From positions 3,062,001 to 3,126,000 of the forward strand of contig NC_134686.1 of the NCBI RefSeq assembly GCF_024713945.1: a DNA stretch of 64,000 nucleotides, written 5' to 3'. The notes beneath the pieces are model-generated. The model ran no database searches, was not told where the DNA came from, and was given only the letters and a program-made list of their open reading frames with translations. A program made the translations under genes and the position numbers. Shown one piece after another: positions 1 through 13,186 of this stretch. How positions within the stretch are numbered: position 1 is the stretch's first letter; the number at the start of each line of letters is the position of its first letter. The DNA comes from Dermatophagoides farinae. Taxonomy: Eukaryota; Arthropoda; Arachnida; Sarcoptiformes; Pyroglyphidae.

Positions 1-1622
1 AAATGTAGGAGAAAACCATGTTTTAATAATCTTGTGATTGTGGTTCGAAAACAAAGACAGGAATTTTTTTTCATTCATATTCAATTTTTCAACAACAACA
101 ACAACAACAACCACAAAAACTAGGTTCGGTTCTAGAACCACAATCAATCGAATGGGATGTTGTTGGTTGAGTGAAAAACATTTTTTTCATTTTTACAAAA
201 TCATTTTATTTCATTTTCAAAAAGCCATGAAACAAGAATAATAAACAAACAGACAAAAAAGAAAAAGAATAAAGACCTCGCCTTAATCATAACAAACCGA
301 AAAATAAATATAAGTACACTTCATGTTTGTGGTGACAATATGTGAATGAAGAATTCGTGAACCATAACTATAAAATGGATGGATGATCCATTTTAGCAAG
401 CGAAACTAAAATATAATCGAACAGAAAATAACCGATCACCAGAAAAACATTGGGAAGAATATAGAGATTATTATTACAACGTGTATAAGGGGTACCGCCT
501 ATAGTAATGTCTACCAATGACTAATAATCTGACATTTGATCAATTTGAAATTGACAAGTATGGTAACTGAGATTCTACTCACGGCGTCCTCGTGAATTGT
601 ACTAAATTTATCTTTGTTGTATATCTTCAATAGCCGTCACACATACTAAATTAACTGGAAAAAAAATTTATGAAATGATTCTGTTTTCGTAATTCACCTA
701 GCTTGTTTTATGAAAAAAATGTCTATAGATAACGATAGTGAACATTAAAAAAAAATGAAAGAGAAAAAGAAATTAAATCAAACGTCAAACGAATGATATT
801 CTGAAAATCACAATGTGTTACTCAACTATAGACATAATTTGACAAGAAAAATATAAATGGTTGCAAAAGAGAGGAATGACAAACACACGAATTATGGACA
901 GATTTTTTATTTATAATACTCATTGTATCTGGATCATTTTTATTCTGGCCCAGAATAAATTAAAAGCAATAAATATGGGCAAGATAAAATTGTCCTTGGA
1001 ATATTCATGTGCTTGTGTAATGTTTTAAATGAAATGAAATGATGAAATGATTGTAATCAAAATAATAATAAACAGCATGCAATAATATTTTATCTAGATT
1101 TTTCATGTTGCAACAACAATCATCATCCAGTGTTTATCTCTCTCTCTCTCTCTCTCTCATCAGTCATTGTTAAACAATTGTAGCTCATTTGAATGAATGG
1201 AATTATCAATGATTAATCCGGTGGTCATTATCCGATATGATAATTATCGTCATACGTTCGTTCTTATCAAAAACAAAACAAAAACAAAAACATTCGTCAT
1301 AATTCATTCTGTAAATTATATTTAACTCAAGCAATGGAAACCTAGATGGCAATACTTTCGATATTCATTCAAGAATCCAGTTTTGTTTTGCTTTGTTTAG
1401 CTGTGAATGATTGAATATTATCATCATTTCAGTTTGTTTTTTTTATGTGTTGATGCCAACAATCTTGACTGACCGGTCCTCGATGGTAGACTTCCATCAT
1501 CACCATATCATGACCTTTTCATTGAAATATGATTTCGTGTTGTTGTTGTTACTGTTCGATTAGTTGAAAAGTGATGTATGTTGTTTGGGTTTTTTTTTGT
1601 CTAAATTCAAAAACATTTCATA
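1..1622. other. intergenic region upstream of POMT2
   Basis: No coding region could be supported. The stretch is AT-rich, with short A and T runs and a perfect (TC)11 tract at 1137-1158. The 5' UTR and promoter of POMT2 must lie in its right part, but no clear TATA box or initiator stands out. Confidence 0.6.
1137..1158. repeat. (TC)11 microsatellite
   Basis: Perfect TC dinucleotide tract about 465 bp upstream of the POMT2 start codon. CT/GA tracts in arthropod promoters can bind GAGA-type factors; that role is only a possibility here. Confidence 0.85.
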
Positions 1623-4266
1623 ATGACCAATATTAAACAATCATATTCAAATACAACAATATCCACACCGGTGAAAGAAAATCTGTCAAATACGAATCCG
1701 TTATCTGCCCGATTTCATTTTGAATGGTGGCTTTGTTTTTCGATTATCAGCGTGTTGGCATTCGTAACAAGATTCTATAAAATAGCCGAACCTAATCATG
1801 TTTGGTACGATAAAGGACATGATTTTTTATGAATTTTTTAACAACATTTCTATTGTATCGTTTTAGCTGGGATGAAACGCATTTTGGTAAGATGGCAAGT
1901 TGGTACATTAATCATACCTTCTTTTTCGATGTTCATCCACCATTAGGAAAGGTAAGTGGTCTGCATGAAACATGTTGCATTTAATTACATTTCGAACATC
2001 TTTTATTGTTTGCGATAGATGCTCATAGCATTAGCTGGCCACTGGACGGGATATAATGGGACATTTCCTTTTAATAAACCGGGTGATAGTTATGGTGATT
2101 ATCCAATACTTGGAATGAGAATTTTCTGCGCAGCACTGGGCACAATGATTGTTCCATGTTCATTTGTAATCGTTTGGAATCTATCTCGATCACTACCAGC
2201 ATCGATAATGGCATCAACTCTATTACTATTTGGTATGACGAGAATTTTTTCTTTTTCATAAACTTTCTTTGGATTTCTGCAACTTTCTTATCAAATAGAT
2301 ATCGGAATGATTATTTTGTCCCAATATATTTTATTGGATCCGGTTTTAATGTGTTTTATTATCTGTTCAACGATGGGTATGACAATGTTTCATTCATATG
2401 CTGATCGTCCATTTCAAAAACCTTGGTGGTTTTGGCTCAGTTGGTCAGGATTCTTTTTAGCTTGTGCCATGAGGTAAAAAATTGACCAACAAAAATCAAA
2501 ATGAATGAATTTATTTATTCCCGTTAAAATAGTGTCAAATTCGTTGGATTATTTGTCGTATTATTGGTCGGTATATTCACCATCAATGATTTATGGAACA
2601 TTTATGGTGATTTGAATAATTCGATTCCGTTGGTTATGAAACATTTTCTGGCAAGAGTATTATGTTTGATCATACTTCCAATTATTGTTTACGTTTCATT
2701 TTTCTGGTGTCATTTGACCGTGCTAAATCGAAGCGGTAGTGGTGATGGTTTCTATAGTTCAGCATTTCAATCAACACTGGAAGGTAATTCATTGTATAAC
2801 GCGTCAATGCCACAATATGTTGCATATGGTGCTTCGCTAACAATCAAAAATCACCGAACCGGTGGTGCATATCTCCACTCACATTGGCATCTTTATCCGG
2901 AAGGTGTTGGTGCTCGTCAACAACAAGTGACCACTTATTCACATAAAGATGATAACAACAAATGGCGTATCAAAAAATATAATGAAGAAAGCTCGGAAAA
3001 TGCTGAACCTATCGAATATGTCAAGAATGGTGATCTGATTCGCCTGGAACATCTGGTTACTGAACGAAACCTTCATAGCCATAATGAAATAGCTCCGATT
3101 ACGAAAAAACATTTTCAAGTTACGTGTTATGGTGAGAAAGGAGTCGGTGACGCGAATGATGTTTTTCGTATTGAATTCGAAACGGGTAATACCGGGCAGC
3201 CATTAGAAGCTGTGAAAACAAGATTTAAATTGATTCATTATTTAATGAATTGTGCCATTTATTCGCATAATAAACAACTACCAAAATGGGCATTCGAGCA
3301 ACTTGAAGTAACATGTACGCCTAATGTTTTCGATACAAAGAATACTCTTTGGAATGTTGAGGATAATCATTTTGCACGTCTTCCAAACGTTAGCGTTAAC
3401 GTTTATGCTCCATCATTTTTGGAGAAATTTCTTGAATCTCATGCTGTGATGTTACAAGGAAACTCGGGTTTGAAACCAAAAGAAGGTGAAATAACATCTC
3501 GTCCATGGCAATGGCCTATTAATTATCGGGTATGATGATAATTGTTTTGATGAAATTCATGGTTTGAATGATTCATATATTTCAGGGACAATTTTTCTCC
3601 GGTAATGATTATAAAATATATCTACTTGGCAATCCAATCATCTGGTGGCTTAACTTGTTGATGTTATTTTTCTATCCATTTATCGTATTGATCATCGTCA
3701 TACGACGCAAACGATGCTGTGATGAAATTCCATTGATCGAGAAAGAAAACCAAAGATTTTTGTCCGCATCCATTTGGATATTCATCGGTTGGTGTCTACA
3801 TTATTTTCCGTTCTATGCAATGGGTCGTGTCCTATATTTTCATCACTATTTTCCTGCTGCGATATTCAGCTCAATGTTGACGGCCATTATTCTTGATTAT
3901 CTATTTAATACATTGCCCATATTGATGTTGTATATTGTATACCATCGAAAGTCAACAGCCGAAATCATTGACCCCCGTTATCAGAGCGCTCGGCTAGTAT
4001 TTCATTTTATATACGGTACATTCATATCAGCGATTGCATATAGTTTTTATCTATTCTCACCATTGGCTTATGGCATAATACGATTACTTACATCTGTTAC
4101 CAGTACAGGTAATAGTTCTACTGGTTCATCCATAATCATAGCGGCAGGAGCAGCAATTGGTTCTAAAAGTACATTATCCACCGATGATTTGAATGCTGAT
4201 CATATTGATTATAGTAGTGAACAACAGATGAAAAGCCTTCGTTGGATGGATTCCTGGGAATTTTGA
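1623..4266 (+). CDS. POMT2: protein O-mannosyltransferase 2 (twisted)
   Basis: Predicted ER membrane enzyme that, with POMT1, transfers mannose from dolichol-phosphate-mannose to Ser/Thr, as on dystroglycan. Six exons: 1623-1804, 1867-1951, 2019-2232, 2299-2473, 2533-3529 and 3586-4266. The introns are 56-67 nt with GT-AG ends, and the joined frame is 778 codons including stop (777 aa; human POMT2 is about 750). The first junction restores CWDETHFGK, whose Asp-Glu pair (about residues 63-64) is the family's conserved acidic catalytic motif, followed by [14 protein letters not shown] and KFVGLF match POMT2 more closely than POMT1. Three MIR-type repeats lie between about residues 310 and 500 ([32 protein letters not shown]). 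Hydrophobic helices flank them, and the C-terminal membrane block contains [20 protein letters not shown]. It converges on MED26. Identity is secure; exon ends are by eye. Confidence 0.95.
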
Positions 4267-4962
4267 TTATTAATATGACTATGATGATGATTATGAACAT
4301 GTTTATTATGGAATATCACGCTCAAGCTGAATAAAAATGTTTGAACTCAAATCATCATTAATTAATCAATTGAAGCGAATATGAATGGAGAATCATTTTT
4401 TTTATTTAAATATATTTTTGTGACAAATAAAATGAATTTTTTTTTGTGAGATTTATTTTATATAACAAAGAAAACCAAAACGGATTTGGCCAGTGATTTT
4501 AATGAATGTTGACTATGTTTTTTTTTGTAGATTTCAATGGTGAGTACAGTCATGTGGGTGTGTGATAATGAATTTACAAGGTAAGAATTTTCTTTTTACA
4601 TAATAAAATCATATCATCATTAATGATGATGAAAGAGAAAAACGATATCACTAAAGAGAGCATAACACAACAGGCAAATAGGCGTACGATCCACCAAACA
4701 CCAACCAATTGAACCATATGAGAGTGAATGTAGGTAGTGTTTCATTTTATGATGATTTCAACAATTTAATTATAAATTAAGGCTAATTAAAACATCATCA
4801 TTAAATGGACAATGATTGATTGAATAGGGATGTTTATTAATGATGCATATTCAAGAATTTAGTGTTTATGTATCAGGGTTGATGATGAGTGTGTATGAAA
4901 ATGAAAATCCATTTTCATTGTTCGATGAAATTAATTGATTTCAGATTTAAATTTGATATATA
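4267..4962. other. convergent 3' region between POMT2 and MED26
   Basis: About 700 bp of AT-rich sequence holding both 3' UTRs. AATAAA signals for POMT2 lie at 4330-4335 and 4426-4431. A minus-strand AATAAA for MED26 lies at 4833-4838. No other gene is seen. Confidence 0.6.
4330..4335 (+). terminator. POMT2 polyadenylation signal
   Basis: AATAAA 64 nt after the POMT2 stop codon. A second AATAAA at 4426-4431 could be an alternative. Confidence 0.6.
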
Positions 4963-7900
4963 TCACCATGTACAATTGACATAAGGCAAGATATGCAAAA
5001 TATTCTCTTCCGTTTGATAATTTTCATCGCCGCCGGTCAATACGTATGATGATGTCATTTCGCTAAAATCATGCCAAACACCGTCTTTATCATAATTACC
5101 GTTGAATCCTTCCCATTGCTCATTAGCTAAACGATCAATCAATGTTACTATTCGCTTTTGTTCATCATCATTTGAGCTTGATTGCCGTTGTTGTTGAGGT
5201 TTACGCCGCCTTTTTCTTATTATTAATTTGACCAGTTTTTTCTTTGATTCGCCATCATCATCATTATTATTTGTAGAATTAATACTATTTTCTTGTTGGT
5301 CAAACAATGATGATTGTCGTTCATCACCATCACCATCGTAATGATCATCGTGAAAAGATTTCTCTTCATCAACGATGTTGTTATCACAATTGGAAATATC
5401 ACACTTTGAATTGTTTGTTTGATATAGAAAGCTCGTTTCTTTATCATTGTTGTTGGGAGATGATGATGATGATGATGTGACAGTTTGTTGTCTATCTTGT
5501 TCACCAACTTCATATTCTTCGATAAATTCTTCATCATCTGCTTCAGTCGTTTGCTGCTGTTGTTCGGTTGTTTCATTCTCTGCATTGATGATATCATCAT
5601 CATTATCAAAACAGAATTGTTGCATGAATTTTAAATCCTCAGGATTCACTTTTGGTAATTTAGAATAAATATCCCGAATTTCTTGATCGATTTTTTGTGC
5701 ATGATTAAAAAGCCGATCAAATTCTCGACTCTTAGACGATGAGAAATTCGAATCATGTGATGATTTTTTCGATTTCGTTGTTATATTTGCATCAACTTCA
5801 TCATCATCATAATCATCATTTGAATCTTCGTCATCCTCATCTTCATCACCAGCATATAAATCACAGAATTTCGATGAATCAGGTGAGATCGAATTCTCAC
5901 GGACATCTTCATCATCATCATCATCAACTACATTATGAGAACGGCGAACTTGGATCAATTTGTTATGCAGAATGGTTTTATCAAAACTGTCCAATGAGTT
6001 CTCTTCGGAATGGAAACCATTACGTTTTTTATGATATCCATTACGATAATAAGTATTGCTATTGCTATTGGTAATATTAATTTTTTTCAAATCTAAACTA
6101 GAGTCTTTGGTCAATAATGGTGGTATACAGGGTGACGATGATGCCGAGAATGACGATGTTTTTAGATCATTATGTTTCTTTAGAATTTTCGGTGATAGAT
6201 TTACATTTAATTTTTCAATCAATTCTTGAGTTGATTGTGGTCTTCGACCGCCATAGCTCATGACATAATTGAAATTTTCTCTTAAAGAATCATTTTCATT
6301 CTCTTCCAATTTTCGTTTACGATATGTTCGTTTCGAACTTGAACATTCATCTGATTTAGCTGAACAATCATTGCTTAGATTCGATAATTGTGATGAATTA
6401 CTATCATCATCATGGAAATCAAAATTCGACGATCCATGTTGATTTGAATAGGAATTTTTGTGGTTATTATGGCCAAATGAATCTCGGGAATCATTAGAAA
6501 AGGTGTTTGGACTACAATGTTGTGAGGAAATTGCCGAATCTGAATAGGCCTGAATAGGTGGTGTAGTTCGACGACGATATTCGGCTTTAAGTGAAACTGT
6601 TGTTTCTTTCGTGAATAGATTTTTGAAATTTTGTATACCAGGACTACTAATACCATTTGTGAATGGTGGTGGCGTTAGATTCGATTTCTTAATCTGCTGC
6701 TGATGGCTCTTCAACGATGGACTTTTGTGACCATTGGTCGATTCCGTAGCGTTTTTTGGACTAGCAATTTGTTGAGTTTGAGTTTGTGGACGGACCGAAA
6801 CATTTAATCTACTGTGATTGATACTATTACTTGGCGACACTGTCGGTGATAATGAACGACCGTAAATTTTTGATTCTAAACAGGAAAAAACCAAATATTA
6901 ATCATTGGAAATTTCAAATATTCAAAATTAAAAAATTACTCTCGTTTAATGTTGTTAGTGATCCATGTTGAGTTTTTACCCGTAACAGGGCCGGATGTTG
7001 ATTACTACTTGGCGGCGGTGTAAGCTTTGAATCATAATATGCTTTAACTGATCCATGTGGACTTATGGAATTTGAATTGAATGGACTGGTCAGTGTTGAA
7101 ATATTATTACTCGATGTTGAATGATTGCTGCCACCAACGGTTAAATCACGCCATGTTTTTATTAATTTTTTGGCTCTTTTGGCCAATTCTTTATCGGTAG
7201 TCTTTTTACGTAGACCATTGATGTATTTACCTAATCTTGTTATCTGTAGTTTATTTGGTCATTATTTCAATTGTAAAAAAAATAACGATAATTCAATACA
7301 GCGACAACAACAATGGTAGGATAACCAACCTCCAAATCTTCCCGGGTAACATGTGTACGTTCAAGTATGGATATGATTCGATTGACTTCATTGATGTCTT
7401 TTACCTATGCGTATGAAAATTAACAATAACCAATTCATTAGATCGGATCGATCATCAATTCATTTATTAAGATTATTATTAGTTGACAGCAAAAAGTAAA
7501 ACAGATAAATTTTTATCAATTTTAGAATTTAGAATTCAATTTCAGTCGTATATAATATTCATGATCAATCAACAAAATGTTAATCGATCAATTATTAAAA
7601 TCAATGTATCACACAAAAAGGATTTTATCAATGAAATTTTATTGAACATATTTTTTTTGGTTTGGTTTTTCGTGAATGGAAATGAAAAATTTACAACATT
7701 CATCATCAAGTGACTACAAACGTACAAAAAAATTGCTGTTTATGGTGTTTATTTCGGTGGAAAAATATTGAACAATTTTTTTTTTATTCACAACAAATTA
7801 CATACTAACGGCAATTCAAAGCATCTCTAAAATGCACCCAAACACACACACACATACAAATACAAATACACACTCAAAACAATCGTTCGTACAAAACACA

Positions 7901-8181
7901 TTCGAGTGCGCGCGTAAATTCTTGTGACAACAAACAAATTTGAGGATTCAAGAATTAGCGCAAGAATATTCCGGTATTGTGGCCGTCGTATTCAATAGTA
8001 GAATGTATGTTTTTCACTCATTATCATTATTGTAATTGATTCAAATTTGGAAAAAGAATAAGACAATTGCAGAATATGATAAATGAATGTTCAATTGATT
8101 ATATATACATACATTTGATTGTTCGTCGAGTGCTTGTACCAGTCTATCCTTAAGTTCGATTATTTGCGAATGTTGCTGCAT
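4963..8181 (-). CDS. MED26: Mediator complex subunit 26
   Basis: Nuclear Mediator subunit that links Mediator to TFIID and elongation factors. Minus-strand exons in order: 8181-8113, 7404-7330, 7243-6940 and 6875-4963, joining to 787 codons including stop. The first three exons rebuild a TFIIS N-terminal (LW) domain: KDRLVQALDEQSN, then ILERTHVTREDLE, then ITRLGKYINGLRKKT and ELAKRAKKLIKTWRDL (about residues 8-85). Residues about 90-740 are low complexity, rich in Ser, Asn and acidic runs, with a basic patch KLIIRKRRRK. The C-terminus (GVWHDFSEM...ILPYVNCTW) matches the short conserved MED26 tail that binds Mediator. The ATG at 8181 is the only in-frame ATG in its exon, and family members start at the same helix. 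Intron 1 is unusually long here (708 nt). The gene converges on POMT2. Confidence 0.93.
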
Positions 8182-11100
8182 CGAGAGCGAACAATAAAAT
8201 ATTTGGCTAAATAATCCACGTGTTTTTGTTTGGTGATGATGATGATGATGATGATGGTAATGAGCGGGATTAAGGAAGACGAAATCTTTGATTATTGATG
8301 ATTCAGGTTCCGTTATTTGAATATTAAAATGATTCCTTGTCCCGAATAAGGATCGGTCGGTGGATATTTTGCCCACAAAGTTTCAATACGAATAAAAACA
8401 CAAATTGACAACACTTGATGTGATGTTTGGACAGCAAAACAATCGCACAACAACCACATTGAAAAAATCCCCAAGAATTTTGAGGGTGAGAAATGTGCAA
8501 TGAAAGTTAAATGGTCAGAGGAGCTTCAATGATGAGGATGATACCTATTTAACATATAATTAATTATGATATAATTAATAATACAATTTTGAGTAGTAGA
8601 ATAAAGAAAAAAAAAGGAAAGCGAGAAAAAAATAGTTGTAACAATCGATGATGAAAAATGTCAATGCATTCAAAATGAGACTGATTCATACATTGAAAGT
8701 GAAAAAAAATAACTTTATAATGTGTAAATGATTTTTTCCCTTATCTCTTTATGCACAGTCACATATTTTATGAACAGTACAGATTCAAATGTTTGTTATT
8801 CGAATAAAAACAACTGTTGAAAAATGGAAAAATTTTTCAAGTTTGAATTGGATTTGTTTTTGGAAAAATTGGTTTCATAAATTAAATCAGCGTGTATTTT
8901 TACAAAATAAAAAAGTTGTGTTTATGTGCATGTGTGAATCGGCATCACAATTGTTTTGAATTTCACAATTTTATGATTAACGCAAAAATGAACAAGTTTG
9001 TTCAGATGATCCAAAATTTTACTAATTTGGTGAAGGGGTAAAAATAAGGAACCTTATTATTCACATTTCACTAATTTTCAGTTTGCGTAAATGTTACGAA
9101 CAGGGCTGAAAAATTCAATGTAGATTTTGAAATCTTTGTATGCGTGTGTGTGTGTATTGTCTATGTATGTATATGATATAATGAGGAGAAGTGAGAAAAA
9201 AGAAAAACTTTCTTTTTTTCTTTACTAAAAAGTGAGGAGCGAGAAAACACATACAACAAATAAACACATGCAGAATGTCGAGACGTGTACGAACCGTTTG
9301 CAAGCAAGAAAGCAAATGACGATAGATTTGTGTGTTCATGGCTACTTTTGTGTTTGTTTCATCCATCCATTTCGATCCAAGCGGCATACACAGAGACTGT
9401 GTGTATTGGCCAACCACTCGCACACATACAGTGAAGAACTTCACCGATAGCGAACAGCTCGCCAACTGACGATTGCTGGCAATCCAACATCAAAATTGGC
9501 AGCAAAAAAATTTTCGTAAAAATTGTGTGCAGACTAGAGTACATGATGTGTATAATCTGAACGATTGTGTAAACTAAACGCATGCGTATCAAATAATCTA
9601 GCATGACAAAAAAAATTGTAGTGGAAGCACAAACAAGTGAAAGATATAACAAAAAAGTGGGTGCTGAACACGCCTTTTCAGTACTGTTACATTTGAATCG
9701 AATTAAATATATATGGACAACTACTACTACAACCAATTTTTCAACCACAAAAAAAAATAAAAAAAAGAGAAATTATCGTCTTAGTAGTAGTAGTAGTCGA
9801 CAATAAAGGTATGACCTGACTAACATGTATTTCTCTTTGCTTTTTGCTAAATCATCCATCAATACTGTTTTTTTTCAGTTTTCAAGTTGTTCGATTTCGA
9901 TGTATAATGGTGATGATGATGATTGTGAATGGATAAAATGAATTCAATTCGTTTTGTAATCAGAGTTTGATTTGAATTTTACTTTTATTTCCGAATATAT
10001 AAAGAAGAGGTCGAGTTGAAGTTATTAGCTTGTTTTCTGGATGAGCCAATAGATTATAAATGGAAATAATAAATTTTCTTTATTTTTCAACAGAAATCTC
10101 TTATTCAAAGATAATAAAAATCCACTGCTTATGAAGATGAAATGTGTTTTTTTTCTCGCCGATGATTGTTGAGGACATTTTTTTTCCAGAATTTTTACTA
10201 GGCCTGGAAAAAAAATCTTTGTCGTGTCGGTGTGTGTGTGTGGGTTTCAATGTGTGTATTGTTTGTGGGAAATAATCGAAAATTTTGTTTGCGTTTTGTT
10301 GAATTCTTTGACTTTCTGCTCTGTGGCGGAACGATTGTTGGATCCATTGGATACCCGAAAAAAAATAATTCGTTTAAATATTGAATTACGCATGCTCCAT
10401 TGAATGGAAATTTTTTTTTAGTTTCTTCAAATTCGAATGGCCAAAACACCACAATCATTTCGTTTTGTGGCTGCAATTGTTGTGACATGAGCACATACAG
10501 CACACATTCATTCATTGTGAACGAAAATCAACTGACTTGCCAAGGCCTCTTTTTTTCTGTGTGCACACAATTCAAATGAATTGCTATTTTTCTCGTCATC
10601 ACAAAAAATGTAAAAAAAACAAACGAATGCGCATGCTGAAAAACTGATTACTGAATGATGATGATGCTATATAACAATTTTCTATTGTCACTTTGTTGTG
10701 TGTGTGTGTGCTGTTTTCACATTTAGAATGGCAAAAACTTGTATTTTTCATTTTGGGTAAAGAAATTTATATATGAAAAACATTCGATCATTTTCCAGTG
10801 AGCACAAAGAGAAAGAAAAAAGAGACAAGGATAGGCTGCTACTATCATCATCATTGATGATGATGATTCTCAAATGGCAAATCCTTGTTTCCAGAAAAAA
10901 TACAGGCCAAGCCAACAACAACAAAAAAAACTCGACAATCGAGTTTGATACACATCACAACAGCAGCCATTTTGTTTGTTGTGTGTGTGTGTGTGTTCGT
11001 TGCTCTCGTTTCTTTTCGATTCAAATAAATGCCTTTATTTTGCCTTGTCACACAAATTGGTATTTCAATGGTTTTTGTCGTTGAGGTTGCGCGGAGTTGC

Positions 11101-12326
11101 TGCTGTTGTTGATGATAATAATCACCACAAAGGAAAAATAAAGGGGGGAATGTCTTTCGATATCCTGTATGTACACGATACATCTTGTTTTTCGAATGGT
11201 TGTTGTTGAATGGAATGAAAAATTGACTATAAGTTTGCTGGGGATTTCAGGCAACGACAACATCAGCAACAGCAGCAGTAGCCATTTTTATTGTATCTGT
11301 CTGCAGTACAATATTCCCTTTTTTTCTATTTCGTCGTTATAATATTATTTTCCATTGAGTTTCTTTTATGTGTACAATAAACGATTTTTTTTTGTTGAAT
11401 TTTTTCTGCCTATGCCGATTTTTCGCCAAATGTTATTTTTTTCTACGTCGTATGTTTCAGGTCCATTTTAAACAACTTCCGTTCGTTGAATTTTCATAAA
11501 TTCTACATCATTGTGTTCCGTTTTTTATGATCTACACGTTGATATAATTTTCATTCACCTTTGACCTTGTTTTCGTGGGGCCCTAGTTTTTGGCCATAAT
11601 CGGGTCCTGTTTATCATCATTTCAATTTTGATCTTTAGTATTATTGATAATGAATAAATTCAGCAATTACAACGATGTTTTAGCACTTATTTTCGACCAA
11701 TTTTCGTCCGGAAATGAATATCCGTTTTTTTGGTGGTGATTATCCATCAAAATTGTTGTAAATCATCTATATGAATATTTGGAATGTTGTTGAAATCAAC
11801 TTGATCAATATGAATTTTCAAACAAATGGTCCATATTGATTAGCTCATCATTTTAGTGTTATTGCAAATGTGACATGGTTTTTCAAATTGGAAAATATCC
11901 ACAACTCATCGGGATGTGATTATTTTTGCCTAAATTTCCATATTTTCGATATCTGGAAATCTAATCTAACCAAACTTAAATGTCCATTTAGATTTAGATT
12001 TCACTTTGGAAAATTTATTGTTCCTTTTTTTGTCGTATTTTATGCAGAAAAAATTAACCAAAATGTTATTAATGGATATAAAATAGTACCGGAAAATATG
12101 AATTAGAATTTTGACGGATATATACTGATTAAAATACGAATATCCCAAAATGGATATAGACAATTTTTTTTTCATTTGGAAATGGATTTACACTTTTTTC
12201 GTTGAGCAAACAACAACAACATTGACTCAGAAATGAGCAATACAGGAAAACTAATGAGTCAGCTCAGTTTTGCATGCTCAGCCATCTCTTGTCGAGAAAT
12301 CAAAATAATTTATTTATTTCAACCAC
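8182..12326. other. intergenic region between MED26 and dUTPase
   Basis: About 4.1 kb with no supportable coding exon. It contains the MED26 promoter side, a (GAT)n tract near 8236, several GT/CA runs (near 9140, 10230, 10700 and 10980) and A/T homopolymers. The longer open frames here are built of homopolymer and microsatellite translations on both strands, which argues against coding. The dUTPase promoter with two AP-1-type sites lies at the right end. Confidence 0.55.
12223..12261. promoter_or_regulatory. paired AP-1-type sites upstream of dUTPase
   Basis: TGACTCA at 12223-12229 and TGAGTCA at 12255-12261 lie 32 bp apart (about three helical turns) and 66-104 bp upstream of the first dUTPase ATG. 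The second continues into GC, so it also fits a CNC-bZIP/antioxidant core. Known bZIP consensus; function here is inferred. Confidence 0.45.
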
Positions 12327-12966
12327 ATGTTTCCTGTTCGATTGGCACGTTGTTTGACTTTTAGGCCCAACAGTCGACTTTTTGTTATTAGAAACGAAAA
12401 ATTTCTTCAACAAAATTTCATCGTATCCAGAATGGTAACAGATACAGGTGCCAACAAAATGGTTTTGAAAATTAAACGATTAAGCGCCGATGCTCGACTA
12501 CCAACTCGAGGTTCAAAATTAGCTGCTGGTTATGATCTATATGCTGCACATGATGCTATCATTCCAGCTCGTGGCAAAATAATGGTTTGTTGTGATATAT
12601 GAATGATGATTGATGTGAATTTGATATAACACAATTAATTATCACTAGATAAAGACTGATATATCGATTCAAATTCCTTCTGGTTACTATGGTCGTGTCG
12701 CTCCACGTTCTGGTTTGGCATTGAAAAACTCGATAGATATTGGTGCAGGCGTTATTGATGAAGATTATCGTGGTAATGTAGGTGTTATCATATTCAATCA
12801 TGGTGATCAGGCCTTCACCGTAACTTGCGGTGATCGGATCGCCCAATTATTGCTGGAAAAAATCATTACACCCGAAGTGATCGAAGTTGATGAACTTGAT
12901 ACAACCGAACGAAATGCTGGTGGATTCGGTTCAACTGGTGTATCATCATCATCATCAACAGCATAA
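12327..12966 (+). CDS. DUT: deoxyuridine 5'-triphosphate nucleotidohydrolase (dUTPase)
   Basis: Homotrimeric enzyme that hydrolyses dUTP to dUMP and pyrophosphate, supplying dTMP precursor and keeping uracil out of DNA. Two exons (12327-12584 and 12649-12966; 64-nt GT-AG intron) give 191 aa. All five family motifs are present in order: [19 protein letters not shown] (catalytic Ser, uridine binding), [15 protein letters not shown] (catalytic Asp), [12 protein letters not shown] and the flexible C-terminal [10 protein letters not shown] that closes over the phosphates. The first 35 residues are basic and Ser/Phe/Leu-rich without acidic clusters, resembling a mitochondrial presequence. A second in-frame ATG at 12432 would give a nuclear/cytosolic form, the arrangement known for human DUT. 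A Ser-rich tail ends the protein. An AATAAA lies at 13015-13020. Confidence 0.95.
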
Positions 12967-13014
12967 TCATGAAACCTTATTGTAATTGTAAAGTTCAGAT
13001 TTATTTCTCCACTA

Positions 13015-13020
13015 AATAAA
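13015..13020 (+). terminator. dUTPase polyadenylation signal
   Basis: AATAAA 48 nt after the dUTPase stop codon and 167 nt before the chosen PUS3 start, so the two same-strand genes have separate ends. Confidence 0.6.
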
Positions 13021-13186
13021 ATTTTCCATTCTTAAAAGAAATATAAATATTTGTAAATTTTTTGAATCTCAACAATAAATTCGTTATGAACGACATCTGT
13101 CGATGAATTCAAAATTCTCGAAATTGTTTTGTTTTTGTCACGTTTTTGTTTGTCAATTTCAAATTATATATCATTTCTATGGAAAA

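Noticed and set aside
4963-6894. Plus- and minus-strand open frames inside MED26 exon 4 with His, Met or Val runs
   Set aside because: They are shadows of the GAT/ATC-rich Asp and Ser codons of MED26 in other frames.
9115-9806. Overlapping open frames on both strands (72-129 codons)
   Set aside because: No domain, no conserved pattern, repeats and homopolymers at their ends, and both strands open over the same stretch; no splice model fits.
10198-11269. Several 70-110-codon frames on both strands upstream of dUTPase
   Set aside because: Built on GT/CA and CAA/TTG repeats; no recognisable protein features.
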